This document shows, in pieces, positions 52,824 to 60,800 of a DNA stretch of 64,000 nucleotides. The notes under the pieces were generated by a model. The model had not been told where the DNA came from. It made no database searches and was given only the letters and a program-made list of their open reading frames with translations. This stretch comes from Collinsella sp. An307 (lineage in GTDB: Bacteria; Actinomycetota; Coriobacteriia; Coriobacteriales; Coriobacteriaceae): contig NZ_NFIP01000005.1 in the NCBI RefSeq assembly GCF_002161805.1, forward strand, positions 1 to 64,000. Direction: 5' to 3'. Position numbers and translations under genes: made by a program. How positions within the stretch are numbered: the first letter of the stretch is position 1; each line of letters starts with the position of its first letter.

Positions 52824-53684
52824 TTACGCGCTTGCGGCTTGAATCTGGGCGAGCACACGCTCCATGGTCTTGTCAATGTTGGTGCGTTTGAGCTCGCATT
52901 CCCAGATGGTGATGACCGTCCAGCCCGCCTCCTCAAGCGCCGCTACCGCAGCGCGATCGCGCTCAACGTTGCGGGCGAATTTTGCCTCCCAGAAGGCGGT
53001 GTTGCGCTTGGGAACGCTCGGGTGGCAGTGGGGGCAGCGATGCCAGAAGCAGCCGTTCACAAAGATGGCGATCTTGCGCCCGGGGAAGGCGATGTCGGGC
53101 CTGCCGGGCGCCTTGGCCCACTGCAGGCGGTATCCCGTGAGCCCAGCGGCGCGCAGACGCTGGCGTACGAGCAGCTCGGGCTTAGTGTTGGCGCGCTTAT
53201 TGCCCTTCATGGACTTGCGGATGGCGGCGCGGCGGCGGACGAGTTCTCCCTCGACCGCGTGCTCGGCATCGTCTCCTTTTGCAAGGGCCTCTACAAGGCC
53301 GGTGTCCGCGGGCATCCAAGCAAGCTCGCCGAGGCGCTCGCGCTCGACCCAGCGCAGGCCGAGCTGCCGGTCGGAGAGGCGCGGGCTTCCTGCGGTAATC
53401 TCGCAGAAGTAGCACTCCATCGAAAGGTGGAAATCGGGATAATCGTATTCGACGGTATAGAACGCCTGCAGGTTCTCGACGGTAACATCGAGTTCCTCGG
53501 CAAGTTCGCGCCGGCAGGCGTCCTCGGGTGTCTCGCCGCGCTCGACCTTGCCGCCGGGGAATTCCCACAGGCCGCGCATCTCTCCGTAGCCGCGTTGCAC
53601 GGCGAGCACCTCGGACGTAGCGGACGATTCGGCCGTGCGGCGGATGATGCCGGCGGCAACATGTATCGTCTTCAAGGTACTCAC
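52824..53684 (-). CDS. NUDIX hydrolase fused to a Vsr-type endonuclease
   Basis: A 286-residue two-domain protein. Residues 1-135 are a MutT-like NUDIX domain with the box GGKVERGETPEDACRRELAE at 44-63 continuing EELDV. Residues 150-286 match very-short-patch-repair endonucleases: NTKPELLVRQRLRAAG near 166, GRPDIAF with the metal-binding Asp near 197, and FVNGCFWHRCPHCHPS near 208-223. The first part would clean oxidised nucleotides, and the second would nick DNA at T:G mismatches. Fusion joins nucleotide sanitation with mismatch repair. No cytosine methyltransferase lies in the window. Confidence 0.9.
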   Translation of the reverse strand: MSTLKTIHVAAGIIRRTAESSATSEVLAVQRGYGEMRGLWEFPGGKVERGETPEDACRRELAEELDVTVENLQAFYTVEYDYPDFHLSMECYFCEITAGSPRLSDRQLGLRWVERERLGELAWMPADTGLVEALAKGDDAEHAVEGELVRRRAAIRKSMKGNKRANTKPELLVRQRLRAAGLTGYRLQWAKAPGRPDIAFPGRKIAIFVNGCFWHRCPHCHPSVPKRNTAFWEAKFARNVERDRAAVAALEEAGWTVITIWECELKRTNIDKTMERVLAQIQAASA

Positions 53685-53842
53685 CTCCCGCCGGCGCTGA
53701 ATCTTTTAGGTTCCGAGGTCCTATGCTAGCAAAATCGTATCGCCGCCGCCCCGCTTCGTGTCCGCGCGAATCGCTATGATAAGGCATAAACAACGCATTC
53801 TATGGCGCCGCGCGCGGGCGCCATTGTGAGAGAGGCACTGCT

Positions 53843-56293
53843 ATGTCTGCCCAAGAGATCAAGATTCCCCTGCTCTGCCAGGCAACGCATCTCAAGGCGC
53901 TTCCTGCGCAGGCGGAAGGGTCGCGCTATGCCGTGTGCTGGGGCGCCGGCATGCCGGAGCCTGAGGGAGGCCTTGGCTACCTTATTGATTTCACGGGCAA
54001 GCGCACCGGGTACGTGATCGCATGGATTCAAGACGGCGGCTACGTCTACGCCTGCGACGGGTACCTCGACGTCATTCCGGAACGCGAGCCCGACCTGAGC
54101 GTCGCCCGCTGGCGCAGCAACCCGCGCACGGGGCGCATCGCGCTGCGCACGCCGGGCGGCGAGGAGCGGCAGGTAACGGAATACAAGCAGCTCGATGACG
54201 GGTCCTACGCGCTTGTCGACCCGGTAAGCGACCTTGGGCCTGTGTACAGCGCATCTGCTGTCAACCTCCGGCAGATGCTCGCGGTGGCTTTTCTTGCCTT
54301 CTGGCATCTTCCCCGGCGAGCGGATGCGGGTGCCGCGTCCGGCAAGCGCATGGGCGAGGTCCTGACGGCGTTTTTGGACCTTCCCCCGGCAGATGCGATC
54401 GATGCGTTTTTGGGCGAGGTCAAACGAGGCGAGCGCACCTCTGGGTTCGAGCGCTATGCCGCGCGGATTCTGACTGATGCCGACCCCGTTACGCTCCGAG
54501 CGCTTACCGCGCGCCATGAAGTTTCTCTGCGTCGCTTAAGGACAACGGGGCTCTTTTGGTTTGCGTGCGATGTCGACGAGCTAAACGAGGAGGAATTCGA
54601 TGCGCTGACGACGATGGAAGGGGCGCTCAACCGTCTCGCCCTCATCGCCCGCCGTGCGCGCGAGAATGGGGCGGATGACCTTTCCGCAGCGTCGGAGGCG
54701 TATTGCGCTGATGAGGACTGGCGTTGCGTGCGCGCCATTACCGACCAGACGGCGCCCTATCTCAAGCAGGCGGCGTATACCGACAATCGCCTGCTCAACC
54801 TGTTTGGCACCATGGGCGAGCGCGGGGGCGAATGGGACCTGCGCACGCGCGTTGCCATCCTTCTTGAGGAGCTGGCGCTGCCCTTTAGACTTACCTATCG
54901 TTTTTCTGCCAATGCCTCGCAGGGTGCGGTGACCATTACCGCAAAGGTCCCGGGTGCGCAGGCAATGCCGCGCTGGGTCCGCGCGCAGGCGCCGGGCGAG
55001 GAGGGAAGCCCCCTTGCGGATTGCAGCGGCCACGCAGAGGTTGCGGCGAGCGCCTATGCCCTCCGCCTTGCCACCGCCCTTGCCACGGTGGGGTTCAGTG
55101 CCAGCGCGGGCGTGGGCGGCGTACGGGTGGTTCTTTGCGAGGACCGCGCGTTTGAGCACCCGCTGCTGCGCATGGACGTGGACCGCGAGGGCTTCATCAT
55201 GTCGGTCTACGATGTCGTGCGCAAAGGCGTTCTCTCTGAGCCGCGCCTCACGTGGAGTGTGAGCGGCATCAAAGAGCAGCTTTTGGCGGCACGCCTCACG
55301 TTCACGCTGAATGAGCGCCTGGGTTTGGAGCCCTTGGCCTTGCCGGAAGATGAGCGCACCGATCCAGACGCGGCGCGCACTTGCCCCGTTTGGGAAGACA
55401 CCCGTTCGCTTACGCCAGAGCTCGCCGAGTTTCTTCATGCGGAGCGCGTATGTGACCTTGACGTGTACCACCTGGGCGAGGATCCGTTTGTCGGGCGCCT
55501 GCGCGAGGCAATTGCCCTCGCGGAGGGGCGTCCCGCCGAGGCGGCCCAGCAGCTCTCTGACCTGTTGGGCGTCATGAGTCTTATGGACGAGGATACTGGC
55601 TTGCGGCCGCTCTATTGCGCAAGCGGTGCTTCCCGTCTTGCGATGGCGCTTGTTGATGACGACCCGGCGGTGCGGTATCGCTACGTCTACGACTCGCAGT
55701 ACGACGCGTACGTCTCGCTCGCAAACCTCTGCACCGACAACGGCGACGCCGAGCACGGGGCTGCCTACGCCGAGCAGGCGATTGAGCTCGGCCCAACCTC
55801 GCCGAGCGCCTATATCGCAGCGGCGACGGCCGAGTCTAAGCTCGGCGAGCTCGAGAAGGCGGCGGAGCATCTCAAGTGCGCCCTGCGCTTTGATGTCGAT
55901 CCGGCGTCGTTCACCTACACGTATTACCGACTTGCCTTTGTGCTGTGGCGCATGGCCGACTATCGGACGAGTCTTGCTTGCTACCAGCGCGCTCTGCCCA
56001 ACCCGCGTCTGCGCGAGATGGTTGAGGAGGAGATGCGCGACCTTATGACGGCGGCATCCGTCGAGAGTCGTCTGGAGCCGGAGGACGTGAGAGGCATACT
56101 TGATGCCGCGGAGATTCCGATCGCACCGAGCGACGAGATTCTCGAGGTTGCTGCGCGCGCGACGGTTCTGGCGGCCGACGCGGGCTTTTTGAACCTCGCG
56201 CATTCCTACGGACAGGTGCTCAGCCGTGTGGTGGGCGATGACGCCTTTGCGTCCACCCTGGCCTCTATGCGTCCGCGGAAACCCATGCATTAA
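53843..56293 (+). CDS. Large TPR-containing protein of unknown function
   Basis: An 816-residue cytoplasmic protein with no signal peptide. Residues 1-130 form a beta-rich domain (YVYACDGYLDVIPER). A long helical/mixed middle follows, with a repeat-poor region near 290-520. At about 625-730 there are tetratricopeptide repeats (AYVSLANLCTDNGDAEHGAAYA, broken here into helices, and AYIAAATAESKLGELEKAAEHL-type units). No catalytic motif was recognised. It may be a scaffold or tape-like surface regulator. The ATG follows gagaggc. It is monocistronic, next to an ABC transporter locus. Confidence 0.75.
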   Translation: MSAQEIKIPLLCQATHLKALPAQAEGSRYAVCWGAGMPEPEGGLGYLIDFTGKRTGYVIAWIQDGGYVYACDGYLDVIPEREPDLSVARWRSNPRTGRIALRTPGGEERQVTEYKQLDDGSYALVDPVSDLGPVYSASAVNLRQMLAVAFLAFWHLPRRADAGAASGKRMGEVLTAFLDLPPADAIDAFLGEVKRGERTSGFERYAARILTDADPVTLRALTARHEVSLRRLRTTGLFWFACDVDELNEEEFDALTTMEGALNRLALIARRARENGADDLSAASEAYCADEDWRCVRAITDQTAPYLKQAAYTDNRLLNLFGTMGERGGEWDLRTRVAILLEELALPFRLTYRFSANASQGAVTITAKVPGAQAMPRWVRAQAPGEEGSPLADCSGHAEVAASAYALRLATALATVGFSASAGVGGVRVVLCEDRAFEHPLLRMDVDREGFIMSVYDVVRKGVLSEPRLTWSVSGIKEQLLAARLTFTLNERLGLEPLALPEDERTDPDAARTCPVWEDTRSLTPELAEFLHAERVCDLDVYHLGEDPFVGRLREAIALAEGRPAEAAQQLSDLLGVMSLMDEDTGLRPLYCASGASRLAMALVDDDPAVRYRYVYDSQYDAYVSLANLCTDNGDAEHGAAYAEQAIELGPTSPSAYIAAATAESKLGELEKAAEHLKCALRFDVDPASFTYTYYRLAFVLWRMADYRTSLACYQRALPNPRLREMVEEEMRDLMTAASVESRLEPEDVRGILDAAEIPIAPSDEILEVAARATVLAADAGFLNLAHSYGQVLSRVVGDDAFASTLASMRPRKPMH

Positions 56294-56311
56294 GGATTCC
56301 TTTAGCCTACC

Positions 56312-56336
56312 TTACAAAACTGCAAGCCGGCTGTAA
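56312..56336 (+). promoter_or_regulatory. BceR-like operator upstream of the BceAB-type locus
   Basis: TTACA-aaac-TGCAA (56312-56325) is one base from the TNACA-N4-TGTAA box bound by BceR-type regulators of peptide-antibiotic transporters. A further TGTAA lies at 56332-56336, making a wider TTACA...TGTAA dyad. It is about 75 bp upstream of the first small gene and fits control of the following ABC transporter. Confidence 0.5.
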
Positions 56337-56361
56337 GGCAAATCGATGGATAGCGCAAACG

Positions 56362-56387
56362 CCTCCTGACACTATAGTGCCAGGAGG
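56362..56387 (+). promoter_or_regulatory. Hairpin that covers the ribosome binding site
   Basis: CCTCCTG (56362-56368), CACTATAGTG (56370-56379) and CAGGAGG (56381-56387) form a 26-bp near-perfect palindrome. The right arm is the Shine-Dalgarno sequence and the left arm its exact complement. As RNA it would block initiation at ATG 56396; as DNA it could be an operator. Confidence 0.6.
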
Positions 56388-56395
56388 TGTTTTAC

Positions 56396-56593
56396 ATGGA
56401 TGCCCTTTCAACCAATGCCATGTACACGAACATGACGAGAAAAAGTCCGTACGACCCCGAGCCTGTGCGCGACCGTCCACGCAGCCGCATTGTCCGCGCC
56501 GGTATGTCGGTCGTGGAGATGGTGGTGTGGATTGTCATCATGGCGGTGCTTGCCATCGGCATGATCGCCCTGCTCTGGAACGTCTCCAAATAA
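56396..56593 (+). CDS. Small single-pass membrane protein with a prepilin-like motif
   Basis: A 65-residue protein from ATG 56396 with the strong site aggaggt. A polar N-terminus (about 1-36) leads to RAG|MSVVEMVVWIVIMAVLAI, which matches a type IV prepilin cleavage pattern (Gly before, Glu at +5) and one membrane helix, but almost nothing follows (LLWNVSK). It may be a tiny transporter-associated membrane protein rather than a pilin. It heads the BceAB-type locus and lies 57 bases before the ATPase gene. Confidence 0.65.
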   Translation: MDALSTNAMYTNMTRKSPYDPEPVRDRPRSRIVRAGMSVVEMVVWIVIMAVLAIGMIALLWNVSK

Positions 56594-56650
56594 CGCGGGC
56601 GCGCACGGCGCCCAAACTTGTACCGTATCTCTTATCGAGAAAGGACCGCT

Positions 56651-57496
56651 ATGCTTCCGGCAACTATGACCTCGAGCCCGGCGCGGGCTGACCTTAGCAA
56701 GCTCCCCCAAACCCCTGCGCAGGCAACGTCGGCGCCGGTGCTCGAGGTGCGCCATGTAGAGAAGGTCTACGGCAACCGCCAAAACGTCACGCGTGCGCTG
56801 AACGACATCTCGTTTACCGTTTCCCGCGGCGAGTTTGTGGGCATCATGGGCGCCTCGGGCTCCGGCAAGTCGACGCTGCTCAACTGCGTCTCGACCATCG
56901 ACGCCGTCACGTCGGGCCAGGTGCTTATCGACGGTACCGATGTGACCCGCATGAAGAGCGGCAAGCTCGCGCGCTTCCGTCGCGAGCAGCTCGGCTTCAT
57001 CTTTCAGGATTCCAATCTGCTCGATACGCTGACCGCGCGCGAGAACATCGCGCTGCCGCTCACCATCAGCCATGTGCCCGCGCGCGAGGTACTGCGCCGC
57101 GTGGACGAGATGGCCCAGCGCCTCGGCATCCGCGAGATTCTGGAGAAGTATCCCTATCAGATGTCGGGCGGCCAGCAGCAGCGCGTTGCCGCGGCGCGAG
57201 CGCTCGTGACTGATCCCGCCCTCATCATGGCGGACGAGCCCACCGGTGCCCTCGACTCAAAAAACGCGCGCCTGCTTCTTGAGAGCTTCGAGACCATGAA
57301 CGAGCGCCTGCGCGCAACGGTGCTCATGGTGACGCATGACAGCTTTGCCGCGAGCTACACGCATCGCGTGCTCTTCATTCGCGACGGCAAGATCTTTACC
57401 GAGCTTCGTCGCGGCGGCTCCACGCGTCAGGCGTTTTTCGAGCGCATCATGGAGGTCGTGGCGATGATGGGCGGTGAGGGTTCCGATGCTCTGTAA
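56651..57496 (+). CDS. BceA-like ABC transporter ATP-binding protein
   Basis: A 281-residue ATPase of the MacB/BceA class: Walker [10 protein letters not shown] near residue 66, Q loop [18 protein letters not shown], signature [16 protein letters not shown], Walker [17 protein letters not shown] and switch [15 protein letters not shown], all characteristic of peptide-antibiotic detoxification transporters. An N-terminal ~30-residue tail is extra. ATG 56651 follows gaaagga. It overlaps the permease gene by 11 bases. Confidence 0.92.
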   Translation: MLPATMTSSPARADLSKLPQTPAQATSAPVLEVRHVEKVYGNRQNVTRALNDISFTVSRGEFVGIMGASGSGKSTLLNCVSTIDAVTSGQVLIDGTDVTRMKSGKLARFRREQLGFIFQDSNLLDTLTARENIALPLTISHVPAREVLRRVDEMAQRLGIREILEKYPYQMSGGQQQRVAAARALVTDPALIMADEPTGALDSKNARLLLESFETMNERLRATVLMVTHDSFAASYTHRVLFIRDGKIFTELRRGGSTRQAFFERIMEVVAMMGGEGSDAL

Positions 57497-59759
57497 AATC
57501 GCCTTTGGCAACGTGCGGCGCGCGGGTAAAGATTATCTGGTCTACCTGCTTACCTTGACGCTCGCCGTCACGGTGTTCTACGCGTTCAACACCATCTCGG
57601 TGCAGGTGGATATCGCAGGTGTTTCGGCGCAAAACAACGGTGTGGGCGAGCTGCTCGGCAGCGTCATCTCCGGTCTCACGGTGTTCCTCGCCCTCGTTAT
57701 GGGCTTTCTTATGGTCTACGCCAACAACTTCATCATGAAGCGGCGCAAGAAGGAGTTCGGCCTCTACCAGGTGCTCGGCATGGGGCGCGGACAAGTGTCT
57801 GCCATCATGGCGCTCGAGACGCTGTTTGTCTCGGGGGCGGCGCTCGTACTGGGGCTTTTGCTCGGCCTTGCCCTCTCTCAGCTTATGGTGTTCTTTACGG
57901 CGTCGCTCTTTAAGACGCAGATCGCCGACTTCCACTTCTTCTTCTCGCTCGGTGCGTTTGTGACCACGGTGGGCTGTCTTGTCGCCATCTTCTTGGTCAC
58001 GCTCATCTTCAACCTGCGCGTGGTTGGCCGCGCTCGCATCATCGACCTCATGAGCGCGAGCCGCCAAAACGAGACAGTAAAGACGCGCAACCCCTGGATA
58101 TCTGCAGCGGTCTTTCTTGTGGGCCTTGCGGCGATCATTGTCGCGTACGTGCGCCTGCTGCACGATGGGCTGCCCTACGACGGTCAGCCCGAGGCTATGA
58201 GCGCGTTTCTTGTCACTACGCTCATTGTGGTGGCGGGTACGATCCTCTTCTTCTTTGGTCTTTCGGGCTTTCTTCTCAAAGCGCTGCAGAGCGCGCGTGG
58301 TCTGTATTGGCGTGGCCTCAACATGGTGACGATGCGCCAGCTTGCCGCCAAGGTGAACACCGTGTCCTTCTCGATGGCCGTGATCGCGATGATTCTCTTT
58401 TTGGCCATTACCTCGGTAACGACGGGCATGTCCCTCGCCGACACGATGAACAACACCGTCGAGCGTGGCACGCCCGTGGACTACACGCGCTGCCTTGTGT
58501 ACTTTGGCCCCGCCGTGGTGGACGAGATGAACGCTGCGGAAGCGGTGAGCGCATCCGCGCAGGAAGGCGGCGCCGCGAGCGATGCCGAGGCGGTGGTCGG
58601 GCGCACCGGGGCGGTGCGCTATGCGGTGGCGGACGCGCCGGTAGATGTGATGGAGGAGAGCGCACACGACGTCATCACGGCCACAAGCGATGAGATCGCA
58701 CAGGGCGCACCCGCCGAGCAGCCCTTCGACCTTGCGTCGGTGGCGGGCGACTACATCCAGGTGGATGGGTACGACTCCACGCCGCGCGGTGCCGACCGCC
58801 CGGTCGTGACGCTCGGCGACCTGTGCCGCGCGGTCGACATGCCGCTTCCCGCCGGAGTGGACACGTCCAGCGAGAGCAGCTTGGGCCTTCTCGTCATGAC
58901 CGAGAGCAACTACAACGACTACCTGCGGTTCCGCGGAATGGAGCCGATCGAGCTCGGCGAGGGCGGCTACACGATCCTCTCCGATATGGGCGCTACGGTG
59001 AACGACATCTACAACAAGGTGCTCGGCCAGGGGGTGGAGCTCCAAATCGACGGGCGCACGCTCACGCCTGCGCAGGACCGCGTGCCCGAGGATGCAAGCA
59101 CCTTCCAGAACGCCATGATGGGCATGAATTCCGGCACCATTGTGCTGCCGGACGACCTGGTGGCCGCACTCGATCTGCCTCCGTACTACAGCTACCTCAT
59201 GGTGAACTACGCCAACGGTGTCTCGACCGAAGAAGGTGACGCCTACGTGGGGGCACACCGGACGTACAGCGACGTGACGAACGACGCGGGTGAGAGCATT
59301 GCCGGCTGGGGCACCGAGGCGACGCGTACCAACACGTACGAGAGCACCGATACCATGAACGGCCTCATCAGCTACCTCGCCATCTACATTGGCTTTGTGC
59401 TCGTGGTGGCTTGTGCGGCGATTCTCACCATCCAGCAGCTCTCGGGCGTGGCGGACGCTGGGGCAAACTACCGAATCTTGGCAGAGCTCGGCACCTCTAC
59501 GAAGGAGATTTCCCATTCCGTGCTGGCGCAGCAGACGGTCTTCTTCCTGTTCCCGCTGCTTATGGGTGTCGCTCATTCTATCGTGGCGCTCAGTGTGATC
59601 ATCAAGCTCGTGGCGCTCTTTGGCGGACTCACCATCGAGGGCACGGTGGGCATCACGGGCCTGATCTTTGTGGTCGGTTACGGCGGGTACTTCTGCGTGA
59701 CCTATCTCATGAGCAAGGGCATGGTGCGCGACTTTGTGAGGGTGCGCGCATCTGAGTAG
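57486..59759 (+). CDS. BceB-like ABC transporter permease
   Basis: A 757-residue FtsX-like permease with about ten membrane segments: one at 20-38, three near 55-175, four near 200-320, a large extracellular domain (about 325-620), and the last three near 645-745. This arrangement is that of BceB-type permeases, which bind bacitracin or lantibiotics through the large loop. The first FtsX domain contains KEFGLYQVLGMGRGQ. ATG 57486 overlaps the ATPase gene. No two-component system is adjacent; the one at 37-41 kb is a different type. Confidence 0.92.
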   Translation: MLCKIAFGNVRRAGKDYLVYLLTLTLAVTVFYAFNTISVQVDIAGVSAQNNGVGELLGSVISGLTVFLALVMGFLMVYANNFIMKRRKKEFGLYQVLGMGRGQVSAIMALETLFVSGAALVLGLLLGLALSQLMVFFTASLFKTQIADFHFFFSLGAFVTTVGCLVAIFLVTLIFNLRVVGRARIIDLMSASRQNETVKTRNPWISAAVFLVGLAAIIVAYVRLLHDGLPYDGQPEAMSAFLVTTLIVVAGTILFFFGLSGFLLKALQSARGLYWRGLNMVTMRQLAAKVNTVSFSMAVIAMILFLAITSVTTGMSLADTMNNTVERGTPVDYTRCLVYFGPAVVDEMNAAEAVSASAQEGGAASDAEAVVGRTGAVRYAVADAPVDVMEESAHDVITATSDEIAQGAPAEQPFDLASVAGDYIQVDGYDSTPRGADRPVVTLGDLCRAVDMPLPAGVDTSSESSLGLLVMTESNYNDYLRFRGMEPIELGEGGYTILSDMGATVNDIYNKVLGQGVELQIDGRTLTPAQDRVPEDASTFQNAMMGMNSGTIVLPDDLVAALDLPPYYSYLMVNYANGVSTEEGDAYVGAHRTYSDVTNDAGESIAGWGTEATRTNTYESTDTMNGLISYLAIYIGFVLVVACAAILTIQQLSGVADAGANYRILAELGTSTKEISHSVLAQQTVFFLFPLLMGVAHSIVALSVIIKLVALFGGLTIEGTVGITGLIFVVGYGGYFCVTYLMSKGMVRDFVRVRASE

Positions 59760-59776
59760 GGTGTTGCAAGATAACG

Positions 59777-59816
59777 GGCCGTGCCCTGTTCCCGGGCGCG
59801 TTTGCGGGGCACGGCC
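59777..59816 (+). terminator. Stem-loop after the BceB-like gene
   Basis: A 10-bp perfect stem (ggccgtgccc / gggcacggcc) with a 20-base loop begins 17 bases after the stop. It lacks a T-tract, so it is a likely but not certain terminator. Its loop does not contain the conserved bases of the four nested hairpin elements. Confidence 0.5.
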
Positions 59817-59889
59817 GCTTCTGTCTGCGGAAAAAAGAAGCTTAGAACCGTTCGTATGGGATGGTTTGGCAGCCGTTTTGCGGGGTCTT

Positions 59890-60093
59890 GGTCAATGAAA
59901 CGCTTCAAATAATTTTTTGGGCGGGCGAGCGCTGGGCCGTGTTTTGGCCGTCTAGATAAAACCCCAGCTAGAAGAGGTGGCAGCGGAAAGGAGTCGAGAC
60001 TGAAAGGTCGTCAGGTACGGCGAGAAAGCTGATTTTCAAGCCAAACCCCTCTGTTTAGGCCCCTGAATCATTATTCTAAGCGCTTCAATGACC
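59890..60093. repeat. AT-richer segment with imperfect terminal inverted repeats
   Basis: Ends ggtcaatgaaacgcttc.. (59890-59913) and its inverted partner at 60070-60093 match at 20 of 24 positions. The ~200-bp segment is MITE-like in shape, but no target duplication or second copy was found. Each end contains a TGAARCGCTTCA-like dyad, so the alternative is two LacI-type operator sites. It fills most of the 426-bp gap before the YxeA-like gene. Confidence 0.4.
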
Positions 60094-60185
60094 AGGCTGG
60101 CGCGAGGCAACGACGAATTGGTTGTTCCTGAGGCGCTGAAAAGTCATATACGAGGAATGGACGAGCTCTGAAAGGTGGGATTGCT

Positions 60186-60605
60186 ATGAATCGATACGTT
60201 GCGCGCGGTTTGAAGGTGCTGGCAATCGCTGCCGCGCTTGTGCTGGCAGCGGTTGCAGCCGGGTGGGGCTACGAGAAAGTATTCATTTCTTCCGATGCGT
60301 GGTATGCGCAGGTGGACAACGAGAAGCTGACCACAGCGGACGAAAACAACAATGGCTTTGACTATCACTACGATTTGCCGGCGGTGAGCGCTGAGGGAGC
60401 TACGGAGACCCTTGGGTTTGACACGAGCCGCGAGCTTCGCGAAGGTGCCTACCTGCGTTTGGAAACGCTTGCACTCCGTGGCGTCTCCTCGTGGGAGGAG
60501 GTCGCATGGGACGAGATTCCCGCGGCCGCCCAAGAGAAACTTGTGCCTCCGGAGGGTCAGGATGCGACCGATGCGATTGCCGAGGAGGCGTCTCATGCTT
60601 CCTGA
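60186..60605 (+). CDS. YxeA-family secreted or membrane-anchored protein
   Basis: A 139-residue protein with an N-terminal hydrophobic anchor (about 10-29) followed by the YxeA/DUF1093 pattern: WYAQVDNEKL, FDYHYDLPAVSAEGATETLG, SRELREGAYLRL, GVSSWEEVAWDEIPAAAQEKL. YxeA-like proteins often occur beside BceAB-type transporters; their role is unknown. The ATG follows aaggtggg. Its 3' end overlaps a tiny membrane-protein gene. Confidence 0.85.
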   Translation: MNRYVARGLKVLAIAAALVLAAVAAGWGYEKVFISSDAWYAQVDNEKLTTADENNNGFDYHYDLPAVSAEGATETLGFDTSRELREGAYLRLETLALRGVSSWEEVAWDEIPAAAQEKLVPPEGQDATDAIAEEASHAS

Positions 60606-60720
60606 GCTTGATTGGGGGATTGCTGTTGCCGTTGCGACCGATATCTTGATGCCCCTGGCGGGTTGGGCCGCGGCAGCAGGTGTGATGTGGCTCATTTGGA
60701 GCGCCTATCGTGTGCATTGA
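60595..60720 (+). CDS. 41-residue single-pass membrane protein
   Basis: ATG 60595 lies seven bases after gaggagg and overlaps the end of the YxeA-like gene by 11 bases. The product MLPELDWGIAVAVATDILMP... is one hydrophobic helix ending in WLIWSAYRVH. Strong translation signals, coupling and a terminator right after suggest a real gene, perhaps a partner of the neighbouring transporter or of the YxeA-like protein. No family was recognised. Confidence 0.6.
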   Translation: MLPELDWGIAVAVATDILMPLAGWAAAAGVMWLIWSAYRVH

Positions 60721-60749
60721 GCGCGACGGATGATATCTAGACAGCAAAA

Positions 60750-60774
60750 GGGCGCCGCAGGGTAAGCGGCGCCC
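60750..60774. terminator. Bidirectional terminator
   Basis: A 9-bp perfect stem gggcgccgc / gcggcgccc with a 7-base loop. On the minus strand it is followed by cttttgct, so it mainly ends the converging ABC exporter operon. It also closes the small plus-strand genes. Confidence 0.8.
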
Positions 60775-60800
60775 TTGGCGTCTCTAGGCACATCTATGGT

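Noticed and set aside
57447-59576. Minus-strand open frame of about 700 codons
   Set aside because: Antisense shadow of the BceB-like permease.
59777-59816. Fifth copy of the nested hairpin family
   Set aside because: It has long arms downstream of a gene but lacks the GTCCTC / TGCGGAA loop.
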